From Chitinophaga sp. E66 (GTDB taxonomy: Bacteria > Bacteroidota > Bacteroidia > Chitinophagales > Chitinophagaceae), in the NCBI GenBank assembly GCA_019285755.1, contig CP079103.1, positions 3,534,001-3,598,000 of the forward strand: a DNA stretch of 64,000 bases. Reading direction: 5' to 3'. This document shows, in pieces, positions 40,381-54,401 of the stretch. The notes beneath the pieces were generated by a model. The model did no database searches. It was not told the DNA's origin and was given only the letters and a program-made list of their open reading frames with translations. Numbering within the stretch: position 1 is the stretch's first letter; each line of letters begins with the position of its first letter. Made by a program: the position numbers and the translations under genes.

Positions 40381-40868
40381 TCAGACCGTTAGCAGCATAT
40401 CATAACGGTGCATCCCTTCCGCATAACCGTTCTCCGTATACTTCGTCACTTTGAAGCCATACTTCTCGAAGAAAGGGCGCGAATGCTGGGTGGTATCCAG
40501 CCGGATGTTGCAGGTGGTGCAATGTTCCCGGATGTAATTGATCCGGTAGAGCAGGAACCATTTGCCGATACCATGGCCATGCAGTTGATTGTCTACCATC
40601 CCCAGATCATGCCTGAAATGCTATTATGCGGCTCCATGTATAGCCCGCCACAGGCAACCGCCACGCCGTCTTCTTCCACAACGAAGTAATGAGCGATACA
40701 GCCCGGTTCGTAAGGACCGTTATTCTCATACTTCTTCAGCCAGCCTGTAAAATCGGGCTTCTCTTCCGGCAGGAAATACTTCGGCATATTGCTTTCGAAG
40801 AGCGCGAGGCACGCTTCATAGTCGGAGGCCTCGTAAGGGCGGAGGGTCATAAGCGGTATATTGATCAA
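40381..40868 (-). CDS. GNAT-family N-acetyltransferase
   Basis: About 162 residues, starting MINIPLMTLRPYEASDYEAC (MTLRPYEAS at 40850 is the alternative start). Motif A lies in HGHGIGKWFLLYRIN and motif B in FFEKYGFKVTKYTENG. A frame break near 40620 in the middle of the fold separates the N- and C-terminal halves. Overlaps nothing; ends 2 bp from the AlkD stop on the opposite strand. Acceptor unknown. Confidence 0.8.
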
Positions 40869-41041
40869 TAAAACAGATATCTCTAATTTCGATCCTGATC
40901 CAACAAATTAGCCGGATTGCCGTGATTATCCAAAGAGATTGACCAACGCCATTTGTCGATAATTTCCGTTGTCCGTCGACCGGGATGCCGTATATTGGCA
41001 CCCGTGCGCCGCACATCAGCGCCAGGCGCTAAGTTTGCATC

Positions 41042-42129
41042 ATGAGACCAGCATTTTCCTACCTCAGAAACGGCCGGCTGTTAACGCACCTGCTCTTTTG
41101 GCTCTTCGCGTTTTTGCTGCTGACCTATATCTACGGCACCGCTTTCGACAGCTATCCTCTCGGCGTGGCCGTTGTACTGATGCTCATGCCGGTTCATATG
41201 TTGTATTACTACCTGCTCATTCACCAGGTGCTTCCCTTTTTCTTCAAAGGCCAGTATCTGAAAACAATCGGATATGGGTTAGCCGTCATGGTCCTGATGG
41301 CTGTATTGTACCGGCTTGCGGAGATCTTCATCACCGACCCCTACATCGTCTGGTACTATAAGCGGGATAACCCGAACTTCACTGGCCCAAGGTAGACTTC
41401 AAATCTCCTGGCAGCAATTCACCCATCCGGGAGATTTCGTCAACGCCGTAGAAAGAAGCAACGTGGTGGTTTGGATCGGCCTTACGGCCCGGCTTTTCTC
41501 CCTCTGGCACGAGCGGAAAACGCGATCCTGCAGGCGGAACTAAGTTCACTGAAAGGACAGCTCCATCCACATTTCCTGTTCAATTCCCTTAACAATATCT
41601 ACGCCCTGGCGCTGAACAATGCGCCCCAGACACCCGGCATCATCCTGGGCTTGTCCAACATCCTCCGGTATGTGATCTACGAATGCACGGCCGACAGGGT
41701 ATCTTTGGAAAGGGATATCGAGATCATGCAGGATTATATCCGGCTGGAGCAGTTGCGGTACGAAGACCGGCTGGACCTGAATGTCCGTATATTTGGCGAC
41801 CCGCCCGGCCACTGGCAGATCGCACCGCTGCTCATGCTGCCCTGGTCGAGAATGCCTTCAAGCATGGCGTGGGCGAAACGATTGAAGAAGCCTGGATCAA
41901 TATGGAACTACAGATACAGCACGGCGCCCTTCACCTGAAAATCAGCAACAGCAAACCGGAGCATGCGCCCCGCAGCAGTACGGAACAAGGCGGCAGCATC
42001 GGTCTTTCCAACGTCAGGACACGCCTGCAGCTGCTGTATCCCGATGCGCATACGCTGGCCTGGTACGACGAAGAAGATTGTTTCATTATTGATATGATGG
42101 TTAAATTATCCGCCCATGACCCTTCGTGA
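41042..42129 (+). CDS. LytS-like sensor histidine kinase
   Basis: About 362 residues. Four N-terminal transmembrane helices (LLTHLLFWLFAFLLLTYIYG and following), then the His_kinase motif LHPHFLFNSLNNIYALAL with the phosphoacceptor His, and HATPase box GGSIGLSNVRTRLQLLYP. Frame breaks near 41393, 41495 and 41840. Its last 14 bp overlap the LytTR regulator, the standard partner. Family role: cell-envelope sensing; signal unknown. Confidence 0.88.
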
Positions 42130-42874
42130 ATCCCCTGTCAGAACACTGATCGTGGACGATGAGCCCCACGCGCTGGAGATCATCCGCAAATACGCCGGCA
42201 ACGTACCGGAACTGGAGATCGTAGGCGCCTGCAGCAACGCCATCCAGGCCTTTCAGTTGCTGCGCCAGCAACCGGTAGACCTGCTCTTTATCGATATCAA
42301 GATGCCCGGCCTGCTCGGCACCGACCTCGTCAGAAGCCTGAAAAACCCTCCGAAAGTAGTATTCACCACCGCCTACCATGAGTACGCGGTCGACGGGTTC
42401 GATCTCGATGCGGTAGATTACCTGGTAAAGCCCATCCCCTGCCCCGGTTCCTGCGGGCGGTAGACAAAGCCATGCGGGCGCTGCAGGGCGAACCCGCTCC
42501 CATCGCGGTGCAGCATGTAGATGTACCAGCAGCTCCCCGGCCAAACACTACCTGTACCTGCGCATCGACCGGCAGTCCATCAAAGTGGATACGGCGGATA
42601 TCCATTGGATCGAGAGCGTGAAAGACTACATCCGCGTGGTCACAAAGGATAAGACCTACATGACCAAACAAAAGATCAGCGTGGCGGAGAAACTGCTGCC
42701 CATGGGGCGCTTCCTGCGTATTCACCGGTCTTTCATCATCCCGATCGACGGCGTGGAAGGATACAATCCCAACTACGTGATCATCGCCGGTAAAAAGTGC
42801 CCATCGGCCGTAATTACAAACAAGCCTGCCAGGATCATTTCTCACCGGGAGGAATGGCTGGCGAAGCGCTGTAA
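42116..42874 (+). CDS. LytTR-family response regulator
   Basis: About 253 residues. Receiver with phosphoacceptor Asp in DLLFIDIKMPGLLG and conserved Lys in VDYLVKPIP; LytTR DNA-binding domain IHWIESVKDYIRVVT and LPMGRFLRIHRSFII. Frame breaks near 42440, 42530 and 42797; the last one restores the LytTR end VPIGRNYKQACQDHF and a stop at 42874. Translationally coupled to the kinase. Confidence 0.88.
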
Positions 42875-42994
42875 TCCGTCCGCCGTTCGGCCACCAAACC
42901 CTGCATCCGCCGACTAATTCCTGCACCTGTCGATCTCATTTGCAGCCTCCCGGATAACCCCGAAACTTGCATTCCATTTAAACATGCTTCAATT

Positions 42995-43457
42995 ATGGAA
43001 TCACTACCTACGACCGGTTTCCGGCGTTACCAGGAGGGTATTTCAACACGCTCATCCACCCCGAACACACCAACGGCGCACTGACGCTGCTTGAATTCAC
43101 CTTGCCCGCCGGCAGCGAACCGCCGCTGCATGTGCACCACGACGAAGACGAAAGCTTCATCCTCCTCGAAGGAAAGATGAGCGTACGTATCGGCGACACC
43201 GTAACCGAGCTGGCGCCCGGGCAGGCGGCCTTCGCGCCGCGGAACATCCCCATGCCTTCCGCATCCTCACGCCTACGGCCAAACTGCTGAACCTGATCAC
43301 GCCAGGCAAGCTGGGCAGCTTCTTCTTCGATTTCAGCACACCGCTGGAAGGCGAGCCCTCCATCGCACCGCCCCAGGCGCCGGATATGGAGGCCGTTGCA
43401 AAAATGGTGCATACCATCACCCATCAGTACAACGTGCATTTTCTGGAAACCAAATAA
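42995..43457 (+). CDS. Cupin-domain protein
   Basis: About 153 residues. Cupin motif 1 PPLHVHHDEDESFILLEGKM (metal-ligand His-x-His and Glu) and motif 2 FAPRNIPHAF, in a fold used by isomerases, dioxygenases and unknown enzymes. Frame breaks near 43033 and 43255. Followed 14 bp later by a YceI gene on the same strand. Confidence 0.8.
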
Positions 43458-43471
43458 AACACATCAACTTC

Positions 43472-44075
43472 ATGAAACGCCATCACTTCCTCCCCGCCAC
43501 CATGCTGATGCTGCTGGCAGCCTGCTCCAACAAAGACAACGGCATACCGCCGAATTATAAAGTAGACGAAACCAACTCAGGGATCGAATGGAAAGGCAGC
43601 GCACCTACCCACTTTCATAAAGGCACTTTTAAAGTGACCGGCAACCTGGCCACCAACGGTACAGATAAGGTTACCGGGGCGACTTCGTCATCCCCATCGC
43701 CAGCATCGATAACATCGACCTGTCGGGCATTCCAAAAGAACAACTGCTGGGCCACCTGAAGAGCGATACCTTCTTCCATGTAGCCATGCACCCCGAAGCT
43801 AAATTTCACATCACGAAGATCGAAGACTTCCAGGCTTCCGGCCAGCCACGGATCAATGCGAAGATCACGGGTGATTTCACCATGATAGGGCAAACGCATC
43901 CTATTGATTTCCCTGCCTATGTACAAGTAACGAAAGACAAAATCTCCGCCGAAGGCACCTTCAAGCTCAAACGCCTCGATTGGGGCATGAATGCTTACAA
44001 CGATCCGGCGCAACAGCTCTACATCCTCCCAGACGTAGATATCACCGTAAAGATCCAGGGACCCCGGCCAAATAA
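43472..44075 (+). CDS. YceI-family lipoprotein
   Basis: Lipid-binding (isoprenoid) lipocalin-like family. Signal peptide and lipobox FLPATMLMLLAACSNKD (Cys about residue 19), then SGIEWKGSAPTHFHKGTFKV, the conserved DFVIPIASIDN (needs a base near 43680), FHVAMHPEAKFHITKIEDF and IGQTHPIDFPA. Breaks near 43682 and 44060; the latter gives a natural KIQGTPAK end and stop at 44075. About 200 residues, probably outer-membrane anchored. Followed by a terminator. Confidence 0.86.
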
Positions 44076-44096
44076 ATTCCATTTGACCCCAAGAAG

Positions 44097-44127
44097 AAAG
44101 CCTGTCATCGTATGATGGCAGGCTTTT
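44097..44127. terminator. Bidirectional terminator
   Basis: AAAGCCTGTCATC / GATGGCAGGCTTTT with a GTAT loop and one G-T pair; T-run on the plus side, A-run on the other, between convergent YceI and cupin genes. Confidence 0.7.
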
Positions 44128-44146
44128 CTTATATGTGATTTCCAAA

Positions 44147-44685
44147 TTAGCGGCAATACTTCTCCAGCAACCGCTGTTCCATGCCGCTTATCCGGGCCAG
44201 GAAGCCCAGCAGCATGAACAACGGGAGAAAAAGCGTAGCCGCACCAGCAGGGCGCATATCGCTCATTTCCGACACAGCAGCCAGGATTAGCGGATTGCGG
44301 GGCATACCTTTAGCATCGGTGTTCCCGTCTGCCGCGAGGCCATACAGGATACGCAATGCGTTCTCGAAGCCCGCGGAGCCGGGTTGCACGATGGTCGTAA
44401 ACACAGCGGGAAGCTCCGTCGTATTCGCAAAGCGGTGGGTGACGCCTTTTTCTACTGTGAATGTTTCTCCCGGCGAGAGCCGGAGGCTTTGTTACTTAAC
44501 TCCAGCGTGAGCTCGCCTTCGGATACCACGAAGGTCTCAGAGAAATTACGATGGTAATGCAGGGGCGTTCCACCTCCGGGCATAAGCGTGACCTGCAGCG
44601 TGGAGATCCTGCCGTTGGTAGAAGCCGAAGTTTGCGTGAAAGTGACTTCGTCCTTAATGATGGGGTTGATGATGGTTGCTTTCAT
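44147..44685 (-). CDS. Cupin-domain protein
   Basis: About 179 residues. Cupin motif 1 PLHYHRNFSETFVVSEGELT and motif 2 VEKGVTHRFANTTELPAVFT, then LAAVSEMSDMRPAGAATLFL. C-terminal hydrophobic helix suggests a membrane tail. One frame break near 44485 in the repeat of G/C after LSNKAS. Ends 19 bp from the terminator. Function unknown; it lies 12 bp downstream of the ZU5-like lipoprotein on the same strand. Confidence 0.75.
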
Positions 44686-44696
44686 GAGGGATTTAT

Positions 44697-45970
44697 TTAT
44701 GCCTTTCTTCTGAGTTTAAAATAACCGGTCACTTTCTTGGATTTATTCTGACAATTATCCGTACGGACGTATACATTCACTGCAAAGTATCCGTAAATCA
44801 TTTGTCCCACCTGCCCGTAAGCGCTGATAGTCAATTCTCCTGCACCATACTGGGGGCCGGGAGAACCGCAAACGTAATATTCCGAGAGATATACAGGGGC
44901 TGGCCACTGGCGATAAACAACATAACGTTAAATTTATCCGGCTCCACCGCGCTTCCTACCTTAAACTTGTCTTCCTTTTGTGCATTGACGGTGATGGTGA
45001 TGCTACCGCCTATACCCGTACCTATAAGTGTGGTAACATTCCCCAGCGCAGCGGCGTCCGACGAATAGGCGATATTGTCTGTCCGTCTACGGTCCAGATA
45101 AAGTACTCCTCCGGCAACAGGATAACCGGGATCTGTACAATGGCTAACCCTCCATTTCCCGGCCTGTCCGGATGGCGCGGGCTTACCATATTGCGGATCC
45201 GCAGGCCAACAGCTATTTCATTTCTATGCGGGATGCTGGCCGGCGCTTTGAAGACGGTCGCGTTTTGTTTGGGTTTGGTAAAGGTCCCTGGCCCTGTTGT
45301 GAACCAGGTTTCCATATTCTTATCGGGTATAGGCGCGGCTTCCACCAGGGAATCCGTTCCTTGCTTCACATTCTTCCAGAAGGCTATCAATCCCAGTTCG
45401 TCGTTAGCTTCCAGGTAAGTATCATCGTTCGTTATCTTGATGTAGAAGATCCGCTCAAGCGTCCAGTCGCTGAAATGCCGTGTCTGTGCAGTGAGTTTTT
45501 TGCTGGTCTTGTCGATGGTCGTCATTATATGGCGGTGCCAGAACCCTTTATCATCCTGATAAGCCAGGTATAAGTCGTCTTCTGACGTGCCGGCGATACT
45601 ATCCATGTTATATTGTAGGGTAATTTTGATATCCTTCTGGAATTGTACGTTTTCCGGCAATAGCCTGTACGACGGGCCTACGGAGCCGGACAGGGTGTTT
45701 TTGACGGGTTGGACGGAGAAATTGGTCGCTGTTGCAACAGCGCCCGCAGGTACCTCAATGGCGATGTTGCCATCAGCTGATTGTATACTGCCGCCCGCCG
45801 GTCCGATGGATTTAGAAACTGCGGCGCCGTCTGTCGCCCCCGTTCTACGGCGACGGGAAGAGAAGGTAAAACGGGGTCATCGATCTCGCCGGGTTTATTG
45901 CTCTTTTACAAGAAACCGCAATGGCGAGCAGGAGCAGAAAAAGGCCGCTCCGCCTGAAATGTCTGGTCAT
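44697..45970 (-). CDS. Lipoprotein with ZU5-like domain
   Basis: About 423 residues. Signal peptide and lipobox (GLFLLLLAIAVSCKR, Cys about residue 22). A ZU5-like beta domain follows: KSIGPAGGSIQSADGNIAIE then VPAGAVATATNFSVQPV, and a C-terminal beta-rich region (TLIGTGIGGSITITVNA). Frame breaks near 45865, 45075 and 44855; the end, NKSKKVTGYFKLRRKA, comes from the third frame. Function unknown, probably surface exposed. Divergent region with a GNAT-family gene and a hairpin upstream. Confidence 0.65.
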
Positions 45971-46125
45971 AGCATGATATTTTTTAAATGCAGATTGCAT
46001 GTGACCGGCAAAAATGAAACATAGGCGCAGGAGTAAAAACTTAAGTCGCCGGGCGTACGAAACGGTAGATATAAACCCGTTCCGGTCGCCCGGCGGCAAA
46101 TGGCATGGAGCATTTTAATATGACA

Positions 46126-46159
46126 AAAGCGCTACAGATCACCAGATCCGCAGCGCTTT
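46126..46159 (-). terminator. Hairpin terminator after GNAT gene
   Basis: AAAGCGCT - 18 nt - AGCGCTTT; it lies 44 bp after the stop of the minus-strand GNAT gene, with an A-run at the distal side. Confidence 0.5.
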
Positions 46160-46202
46160 CCTTCTTCGTAGTCCGTAACTCCCGACTGATTGTTTTATGT
46201 TC

Positions 46203-46694
46203 TCATAAGCATGATGCCGCGTTGATGTGCATGTGCATAACGGCAATGTTTCTCCCGGCGATATCTACACGTTCCATTAAGGACCATCCCAGCCGGTGAT
46301 ACAACCGTTCCGCCGTATCCGTGAACAGATAAAGCGATCCGATGCCTTTCGCCCGGCTATGCTCCTGCAGGTAATGGCACATCACTGCGCCAATTCCCTT
46401 ATTGCGGTATTGTGGCAATGTATAAACCATCGCCATCCAGTGGCGGTACTGCGCGAAGCGGGGCTCGCGGTCGCAAAGGCCCACATGGTGATGAATGCCT
46501 CCCGTTGCCACGGGCAGCCCATCGATATACATGACGCCATGGAATTGCTCCGGGCCGGAGGAGATGCCCGTCAACCGCTCGCGCATTTTGCTTACGGGCA
46601 GGTTCCATTCGTCCTGGTACCATCCGGCCAGCAGGCCGATCAATTCCGTATCCCCGGGCTTTACCAGGCGTAGCATGACTTTTCCCATTGCCAA
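46203..46694 (-). CDS. GNAT-family N-acetyltransferase
   Basis: 163 residues, intact. Motif A: WMAMVYTLPQYRNKGIGAVM with the QxxGxG/A acetyl-CoA loop; motif B: AERLYHRLGWSLMERVDI. Resembles small cytoplasmic acetyltransferases with unknown acceptor. Ends INAASCL. Confidence 0.84.
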   Translation of the reverse strand: MAMGKVMLRLVKPGDTELIGLLAGWYQDEWNLPVSKMRERLTGISSGPEQFHGVMYIDGLPVATGGIHHHVGLCDREPRFAQYRHWMAMVYTLPQYRNKGIGAVMCHYLQEHSRAKGIGSLYLFTDTAERLYHRLGWSLMERVDIAGRNIAVMHMHINAASCL

Positions 46695-46782
46695 TTTTTC
46701 AAACCGAAAATAGCTATTCTAATTTCCCCGTCACCAGCATATCGACGACGAACAAGTTTCATCGACATACGGCGCGAGGCCC

Positions 46783-48235
46783 TCATTCCGGGATCAGCGC
46801 ATCTATTTCCGCCTGCAGGTTCCGGGCCCATTCCGCGTTCCTCACCGTGAAATGATCAGCTCCCGGCACGAGCACAATGCGAATATCGGCCCCCGCCGCT
46901 TCCGCCTTCTGCCCGAAAGCAGCAACAGATTCATTTAGCAGGAAATTATCTTCCGTCCCGGCATATATCGTGATCCTTCCCACGCCCGCCTTTTTGATCG
47001 CCGGCCATTGCTGCTGCACCAGCAGGCCGAGATCATACGGCCGCCATGTTTCCACCACTGATTTGTGGATCTTGCCGGTCCGTGGGTCAAAGAGATCTTT
47101 TGGACGGCCATCGGGCCCCGGCACGCCGAACGCTGCTTCGAAAGATTGTTGCTGCCCGCCGTCTCCGGAAAACAGTTCGGCCATCCTGGCTTCGCGTTGG
47201 GTTTGGGTAAACGCACCGTTAATGCGCATGAAGCCCCGCTCCTTTCCGGCGGCATCGCGATAATAGTTTTCGTCTTTGTAGAGATTGACGCCAGTAAAGA
47301 TGAGAAATCCAGCGGATCTGGCGAGGTGGCCCAGCAGCCGCCAAAACTGGCGGGATAATGCAATGCCAGCCATACGGCGCCGTATCCGCCGGAGCTCTGA
47401 CCGGAGAGGAAGGTCTGCAGGGGATCATCCGTTATGCGAAAGCGCTGGCGCAGGTAAGGCAGCAGTTCGGTGACGAGGGCCTTGCCCCAGGGCCCGTTCA
47501 CCCTGGAATCCACAAAGGCATGGAGGCCCAGGGGTCTGGGTTTCAGGGTTGAGGTAGACGTATATCTTGTCCTTCCCTGGCCCATACCGAACATGCTTTG
47601 CGTGTTGGGATTGCCGCCCTGGTAATGCGTGCCGCCCCAGCCGGGGATGACGCATACCACCGGGTACCGGCGGGTGGAGTCCTTCCCGTAAGAGGCTGGT
47701 AATATCACCGCGGCTTTTATGGATATATCTTCCTTCCGGAAATCGCTCAACAGGGCAGACCGGAACCTCACTTCCTTTACCGACTCCGTTTCCCGGAAAG
47801 GCCGTTCCCTGAAGACGGAATTAATAGTAACGGAACCTGTTCCTTGCCGCCGGCAGCGATGTGCAACAGGCCTTCCTGGCGGCTGTAAAGGTTCCCGGGC
47901 GCGGAGGCGCCCTTTCCCGGGTATTCGTATCCAGGATGGCGACGAGCTTGTATGTTCCGGCCGCCAGCTTATCCAGTGGGGTTCGGGATGGCGTGCTGCC
48001 TGCTTGCAGGGTGACGGTCTCCCCTGCTTTCCAGCCCTTCACAGCAACGTAATACGCCGGTTCTTCAGCCATATTACGGTCGTTGAACTGTGCGGAGGTA
48101 TCTTTCAGGGTATGTACGAAAAGGCGGCCGCTGTATGGCCCCTGAAGGGAGCTGTCGAGCATAACGGTCAGCCGCACCTGTGCGTTGGCGGGTACAGCCA
48201 AAGCCGCAGATAAGGGGTAGAATGATTCTTTTCAT
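46783..48235 (-). CDS. Exported esterase / alpha-beta hydrolase
   Basis: About 484 residues. Signal peptide MKRIILPL followed, after a break near 48215, by SAALAVPANAQVRLTV. The alpha/beta hydrolase core has the nucleophile elbow GQSSGGYGAVW (Ser at about residue 280) and the oxyanion-side text VVCVIPGWGGTHYQGGN; a C-terminal GADHFTVRNAEW supplies the catalytic His region. Frame breaks near 48215, 47895, 47800 and 47285. Related to esterase D or Fes-like enterochelin esterase families; substrate unknown. Divergent from the MarR-Rph unit with 200 bp between. Confidence 0.8.
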
Positions 48236-48401
48236 GGTAATTGATCGCATGGGTGCTTTTTACAGAGACGCGCCAGCCTCGCGGAAGTTGCAGACCTGGC
48301 CCACGAAGTCGACGAACGGCCGCACTGGTCGACGAACGACCGGCAGAAGGATGCCCCTGCAAAATATTTCCTGGAAAAGCAGCCCGATAAATAGAATTAT
48401 T

Positions 48402-48433
48402 TATCTTTGTCACTAAGATACTTACTATATTAG
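48402..48433 (+). promoter_or_regulatory. Promoter and MarR operator before marR-rph
   Basis: TATCTTTG at 48402-48409 matches TAnnTTTG. Immediately downstream CTAAGATA-cttac-TATATTAG (48413-48433) is an inverted repeat with one mismatch, where a MarR protein could block initiation. The marR start is at 48438. Confidence 0.55.
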
Positions 48434-48437
48434 ATAT

Positions 48438-48892
48438 ATGAAGAAAGAAACGCTTACCCAAATCAGGCGCCTCAGCCAATCGTACGCCTACACTTCCATC
48501 CAGCTCCATGAAGCTGTAGCGCGGAAAGCGGGCCTGACGGGGACCGACCACAAGTACCTGGGCTTTCTCATGAAGGCCGAACAGATGACCGCCGGCGAGC
48601 TGGCCGCTTTAACGGGCCTCACCACCGGCGCGGTAACCGGTCTCATTGACCGGTTCGAAAAGAAAACCTTGTTAAACGGGTATTTGCGGAAGACGACCGG
48701 AGAAAGGTCTTCATCCAGCCCGTTTCTGAAAACATCATGGCGCTCCTGCAGCCCTTGTATAAAGATTTCCGGAGCAGGTCGGAGAAACTCCTCGCCTCCT
48801 TCAACGAGCAGGAAGTAAAAACCATAGAGGCGTATTTCTCGAAGGCCATAGCCATCATGGAGGATTGTACCCAAAAGATCAACGATAAATAA
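48438..48892 (+). CDS. MarR-family regulator
   Basis: About 151 residues. Helix-turn-helix MTAGELAALTGLTTGAVTGL with recognition helix and wing IDRFEKKTLVKRVFAEDDRR (frame break near 48668 restores the wing). Dimerisation helices at both ends. Begins 11 bp before the Rph gene, so the two form an operon. By arrangement it is likely a repressor of rph; ligand unknown, a drug is plausible. Confidence 0.86.
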
Positions 48893-48903
48893 AAATGTAA
48901 ACC

Positions 48904-51508
<2,605 letters not shown>

Positions 51509-51532
51509 TTATTAGCTGGCTGCCCAGCACTT

Positions 51533-52685
51533 TTATTGCCCGCCGAACATTGCCAGCATCGCCTGCAGCGCTCCGGGCGCATGCAGCATTTCCGTGTTTG
51601 CCAGCGTCATGAGTGTCACCTCACCTGCACGCCTGCACATTGATTTTTCGAATGCGCCGATAGCCGTTCTCAGGTCGTGGTATTCACCGCCGGTCAGGCA
51701 CACGCTAAGTTCAAGGGCGTCCAGCATTGCCATGTTGACGCCCTCCCCTGCATAAGGCGGCATCCGGTGCGCGGCGTCCCCGATCATCGTCAGGTTGGAA
51801 AGTGGCTCCCAACATTGGTCCGGCGGGAAGTGATACATGGGCCGGGAACGATATACATATTTTCCGACTTAAACAATTCATGCCATATAGGGCTCCAGCC
51901 GGCGAACCGCTTAAGGAACCAGGCGAAAACTTCCGCCCGGTCGTTCCATTCGATACCCGATATTTCTACCATGTTCTCTGGCTCCCGGTACCTGTGTAAA
52001 AGGACAATGAACCGTCGCCTTTGGCACTGAGGATAATCGAATTGGATCCGCCAAAGGCAAAGACTTTTCCGCCTGCCACCAGGGCATGTAAGTTAGGAGC
52101 ATTCTTGGCGGCATGATAGATATTCCCTTCTACGATTGTGATCCCGGAATAGACAGGCCGGATGCCGGTAATCAACGGCCTTATCCTGGAATTGGCGCCA
52201 TCAGCGGCAACAACCACATCGGCATAATGACTGCCATTCCTGAAGTGCAGCTGCCAGCCGGCGCCTTGTGGCTCCATAGACAGGAAGTGCGCATCCCATT
52301 TTATGGTGCCAGGTTCAAGCGCGTCTATCAACAGGTCACGGAGCGGTCCGCGATCGATCTCAGGGCGATACTGACCCGGGCCAAACGGCGCTTCGGGATG
52401 CGCATGGTCGTCGAAATAAATATGACCCTGCTCGTCGGTCAAACGGGTTTTATCCGCACCCGGACGGTACCGGGCGTGGAATGCTGCTATGAGGCCCGCG
52501 GTTTCAAGAGCTTTCAGGCCCGACTCTTCGTGCAGATCAAGGGTAGCGCCCTGCTGCCTAACAGTCCGGTCGGCATCCCTTTCGTACACTTGTACGGAAA
52601 CGCCCTGGAGTTGCAGGAGGCGGGCAAGGGTCAGCCCTCCGGGGCCTCCGCCCACAATAGCGATAGTTTTACCAGTCAGAAGCAT
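51533..52685 (-). CDS. FAD-dependent monooxygenase, Tet(X)-like
   Basis: Class A flavoprotein hydroxylase, about 383 residues. FAD-binding IAIVGGGPGGLTLARLLQ, the strongly Tet(X)-like YERDADRTVRQQGATLDLHE, DG motif VVAADGANSRIRP, and GDAAHRMPPYAGEGVNMAML. Frame breaks near 51985 and 51850. The tetracycline-contact residues of Tet(X) (Gln192, Arg213, His234) correspond here to other residues in positional alignment by eye (E, K and S), so the substrate may differ. Downstream of an AraC gene on the same strand and convergent with rph. Confidence 0.8.
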
Positions 52686-52705
52686 ATTATCGTTTTAATG
52701 CAAAG

Positions 52706-53463
52706 CTACTGGCTGCCGATGGCGGAGAATTGAATAAATCGGTCGTTTTCGTTTCGGAAGAGTACCCTGGGCGTCACGCCTGCCAGTCTTTTTACTTCTC
52801 GTATAAAATGGGGCTGATCCGCAAAATCCTGCTCCGGAAAGAGCTTACCCTCACGAATATGCCCGAAAGATGCCCGAAACCGCAGGATGTTAGAATATGC
52901 CTTCAGTGAAACGCCAAACCAATCGTTGAAATACCGGTTGATCTGCCGCTCGCTCCAAAAATCTCCTTTGCCAGTTCATGAATCTGCACGGCGCCCTCCG
53001 CTTCATAGACGCGATTAAAAAGTTGCAGCTTCCGCCCATCCATGGGCTTTTGCGGAGCAGCGGCTATCATTTGCTCCGCCTTTCGGCAGAATTGCCTGAA
53101 GTCTGCCATGTCCTGTTTTCCGAATCCCCAAAAATCAGGTGGCAATGCCAGGGCACTGTCTTTCAGTTCCGCGATGCTTTGCCCGAACAGGTATTCCACT
53201 GCCAGCAGGCGGAAACTGATGGCGAACATGAGATGACGGGCGGGTAACGGGGCTATATCCGGACGAGTCCCTATCCCCATTAGGTGTATCTGAAAGATTC
53301 CGTCTTCACTGCAAGAGAGAATGAGATCAATGCGACCGTCAGGAAGTACCACAACTTCACGCTCTGTTTCCCCATGATGCGCCAGCATCCAGCAGCTATC
53401 TGCCAGGTGGGCTATTGCTGCCGGCGGCTTCCATGTTTCATATGTGAACACACCCGCGGTCAT
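52706..53463 (-). CDS. AraC-family transcriptional regulator
   Basis: About 252 residues. N-terminal effector domain (AIAHLADSCWMLAHHGETER) and C-terminal double HTH (IHELAKEIFG, then RQINRYFNDWFGVSLKAYSN, then EQDFADQPHFIREVKRLAGV). One frame break near 52963, after IFG. Only 20 bp upstream of the Tet(X)-like gene on the same strand; it may activate that gene. Effector unknown. Confidence 0.82.
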
Positions 53464-53488
53464 ACGCTGATTTTTTAATACGAAAGGA

Positions 53489-54268
53489 TTACTGCACCGG
53501 TTCTACCCGGTTGGCATGGTTCCCGAACAAACCGGTTACGGTGCAGACGAAAACCAATGCTGCTACAATATAACATGCACTGGCCACAGCCCGGCTACCG
53601 CCGGCGTCGTTATTTGCTGCCGCGATAGCCAGCAGGGCCCAGATGCCCGTCAAACCAAACCCTGGCATTCGCCTGCGCAAAACCACCAGAACGTTAACCA
53701 GTCCGGCGGCTCCAACCATGAGGACCGTCCAGGCCGTTTCGGGTACTCCCCAACCGTCCCAGTTGATCTTCGTGAGATAAGCGGCAATGTTGGCGATCAA
53801 TGCCACCGAGACCCAACCAAAATAAATGGAAAAAGGCCAATGCACAAAAATAAGTGCCCCACGGGAGGGTTGTTCCTGCCCTACGCGTAAATTCCGCACG
53901 ATTTGAATCAGCGAGAAGAAAAGAACGAGCATAATCAATACGGACAAACCCACCTGCTCATATAACCAGGCCACCACCCACAGGGAATTAGCCAGGCAGG
54001 AAATGGAAAACCACCACCCTATCCTGGATAGTAACTGGTTCTCATGATCCGCTATCGTCCTCCAGGAATACAGGATGATGCCTAGCAGTCCGAGATAGAT
54101 CAGGCCCCAGATCGAGAAGGCATAGCCTGCCGGCGTGAAATAGTTTGCGTATTTGTCGGACACTGTCTTCATGGTAGCGCCATTCAGCATGCCCGCGTTG
54201 GACAAGTAGTTAACGGCGATCGTTGCCGCGAGCGCTATGCCGTTGCAAATGGCTAATAATCGTTTCAT
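53489..54268 (-). CDS. Tryptophan-rich membrane protein, TspO/MBR-related
   Basis: 259 residues, intact. About seven transmembrane helices (IALAATIAVNYLSNAGML, AFSIWGLIYLGLLGIILYSW, ALIFVHWPFSIYFGWVSVAL and others) rich in tryptophan, with the TspO-like NxxxxxxxP-F-WGxI pattern. Longer than classical TspO (about 160 residues). Role unknown; the family binds porphyrins and other hydrophobic ligands. 25 bp from the AraC gene, same strand. Confidence 0.7.
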   Translation of the reverse strand: MKRLLAICNGIALAATIAVNYLSNAGMLNGATMKTVSDKYANYFTPAGYAFSIWGLIYLGLLGIILYSWRTIADHENQLLSRIGWWFSISCLANSLWVVAWLYEQVGLSVLIMLVLFFSLIQIVRNLRVGQEQPSRGALIFVHWPFSIYFGWVSVALIANIAAYLTKINWDGWGVPETAWTVLMVGAAGLVNVLVVLRRRMPGFGLTGIWALLAIAAANNDAGGSRAVASACYIVAALVFVCTVTGLFGNHANRVEPVQ

Positions 54269-54341
54269 CGGTCAAAAATTAAAACTCAAAAATCAATCCC
54301 GGGGAGGGTATTAAGTAAGCAGTGGTCAAGGAATATAAAAG

Positions 54342-54379
54342 CCAAAGTAACCAACTGGCCAATCCAGCGGTTACTTTGG
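54342..54379 (-). terminator. Terminator of FAS1 gene
   Basis: Perfect 11-bp stem CCAAAGTAACC / GGTTACTTTGG, minus-strand T-rich tract after the stem. Confidence 0.7.
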
Positions 54380-54401
54380 TCCCCTTCATATGAAATCCCC
54401 G

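Noticed and set aside
51533..52685. Bona fide tetracycline resistance gene tet(X)
   Set aside because: The residues that contact tetracycline in Tet(X) appear replaced; only the family resemblance is supported.
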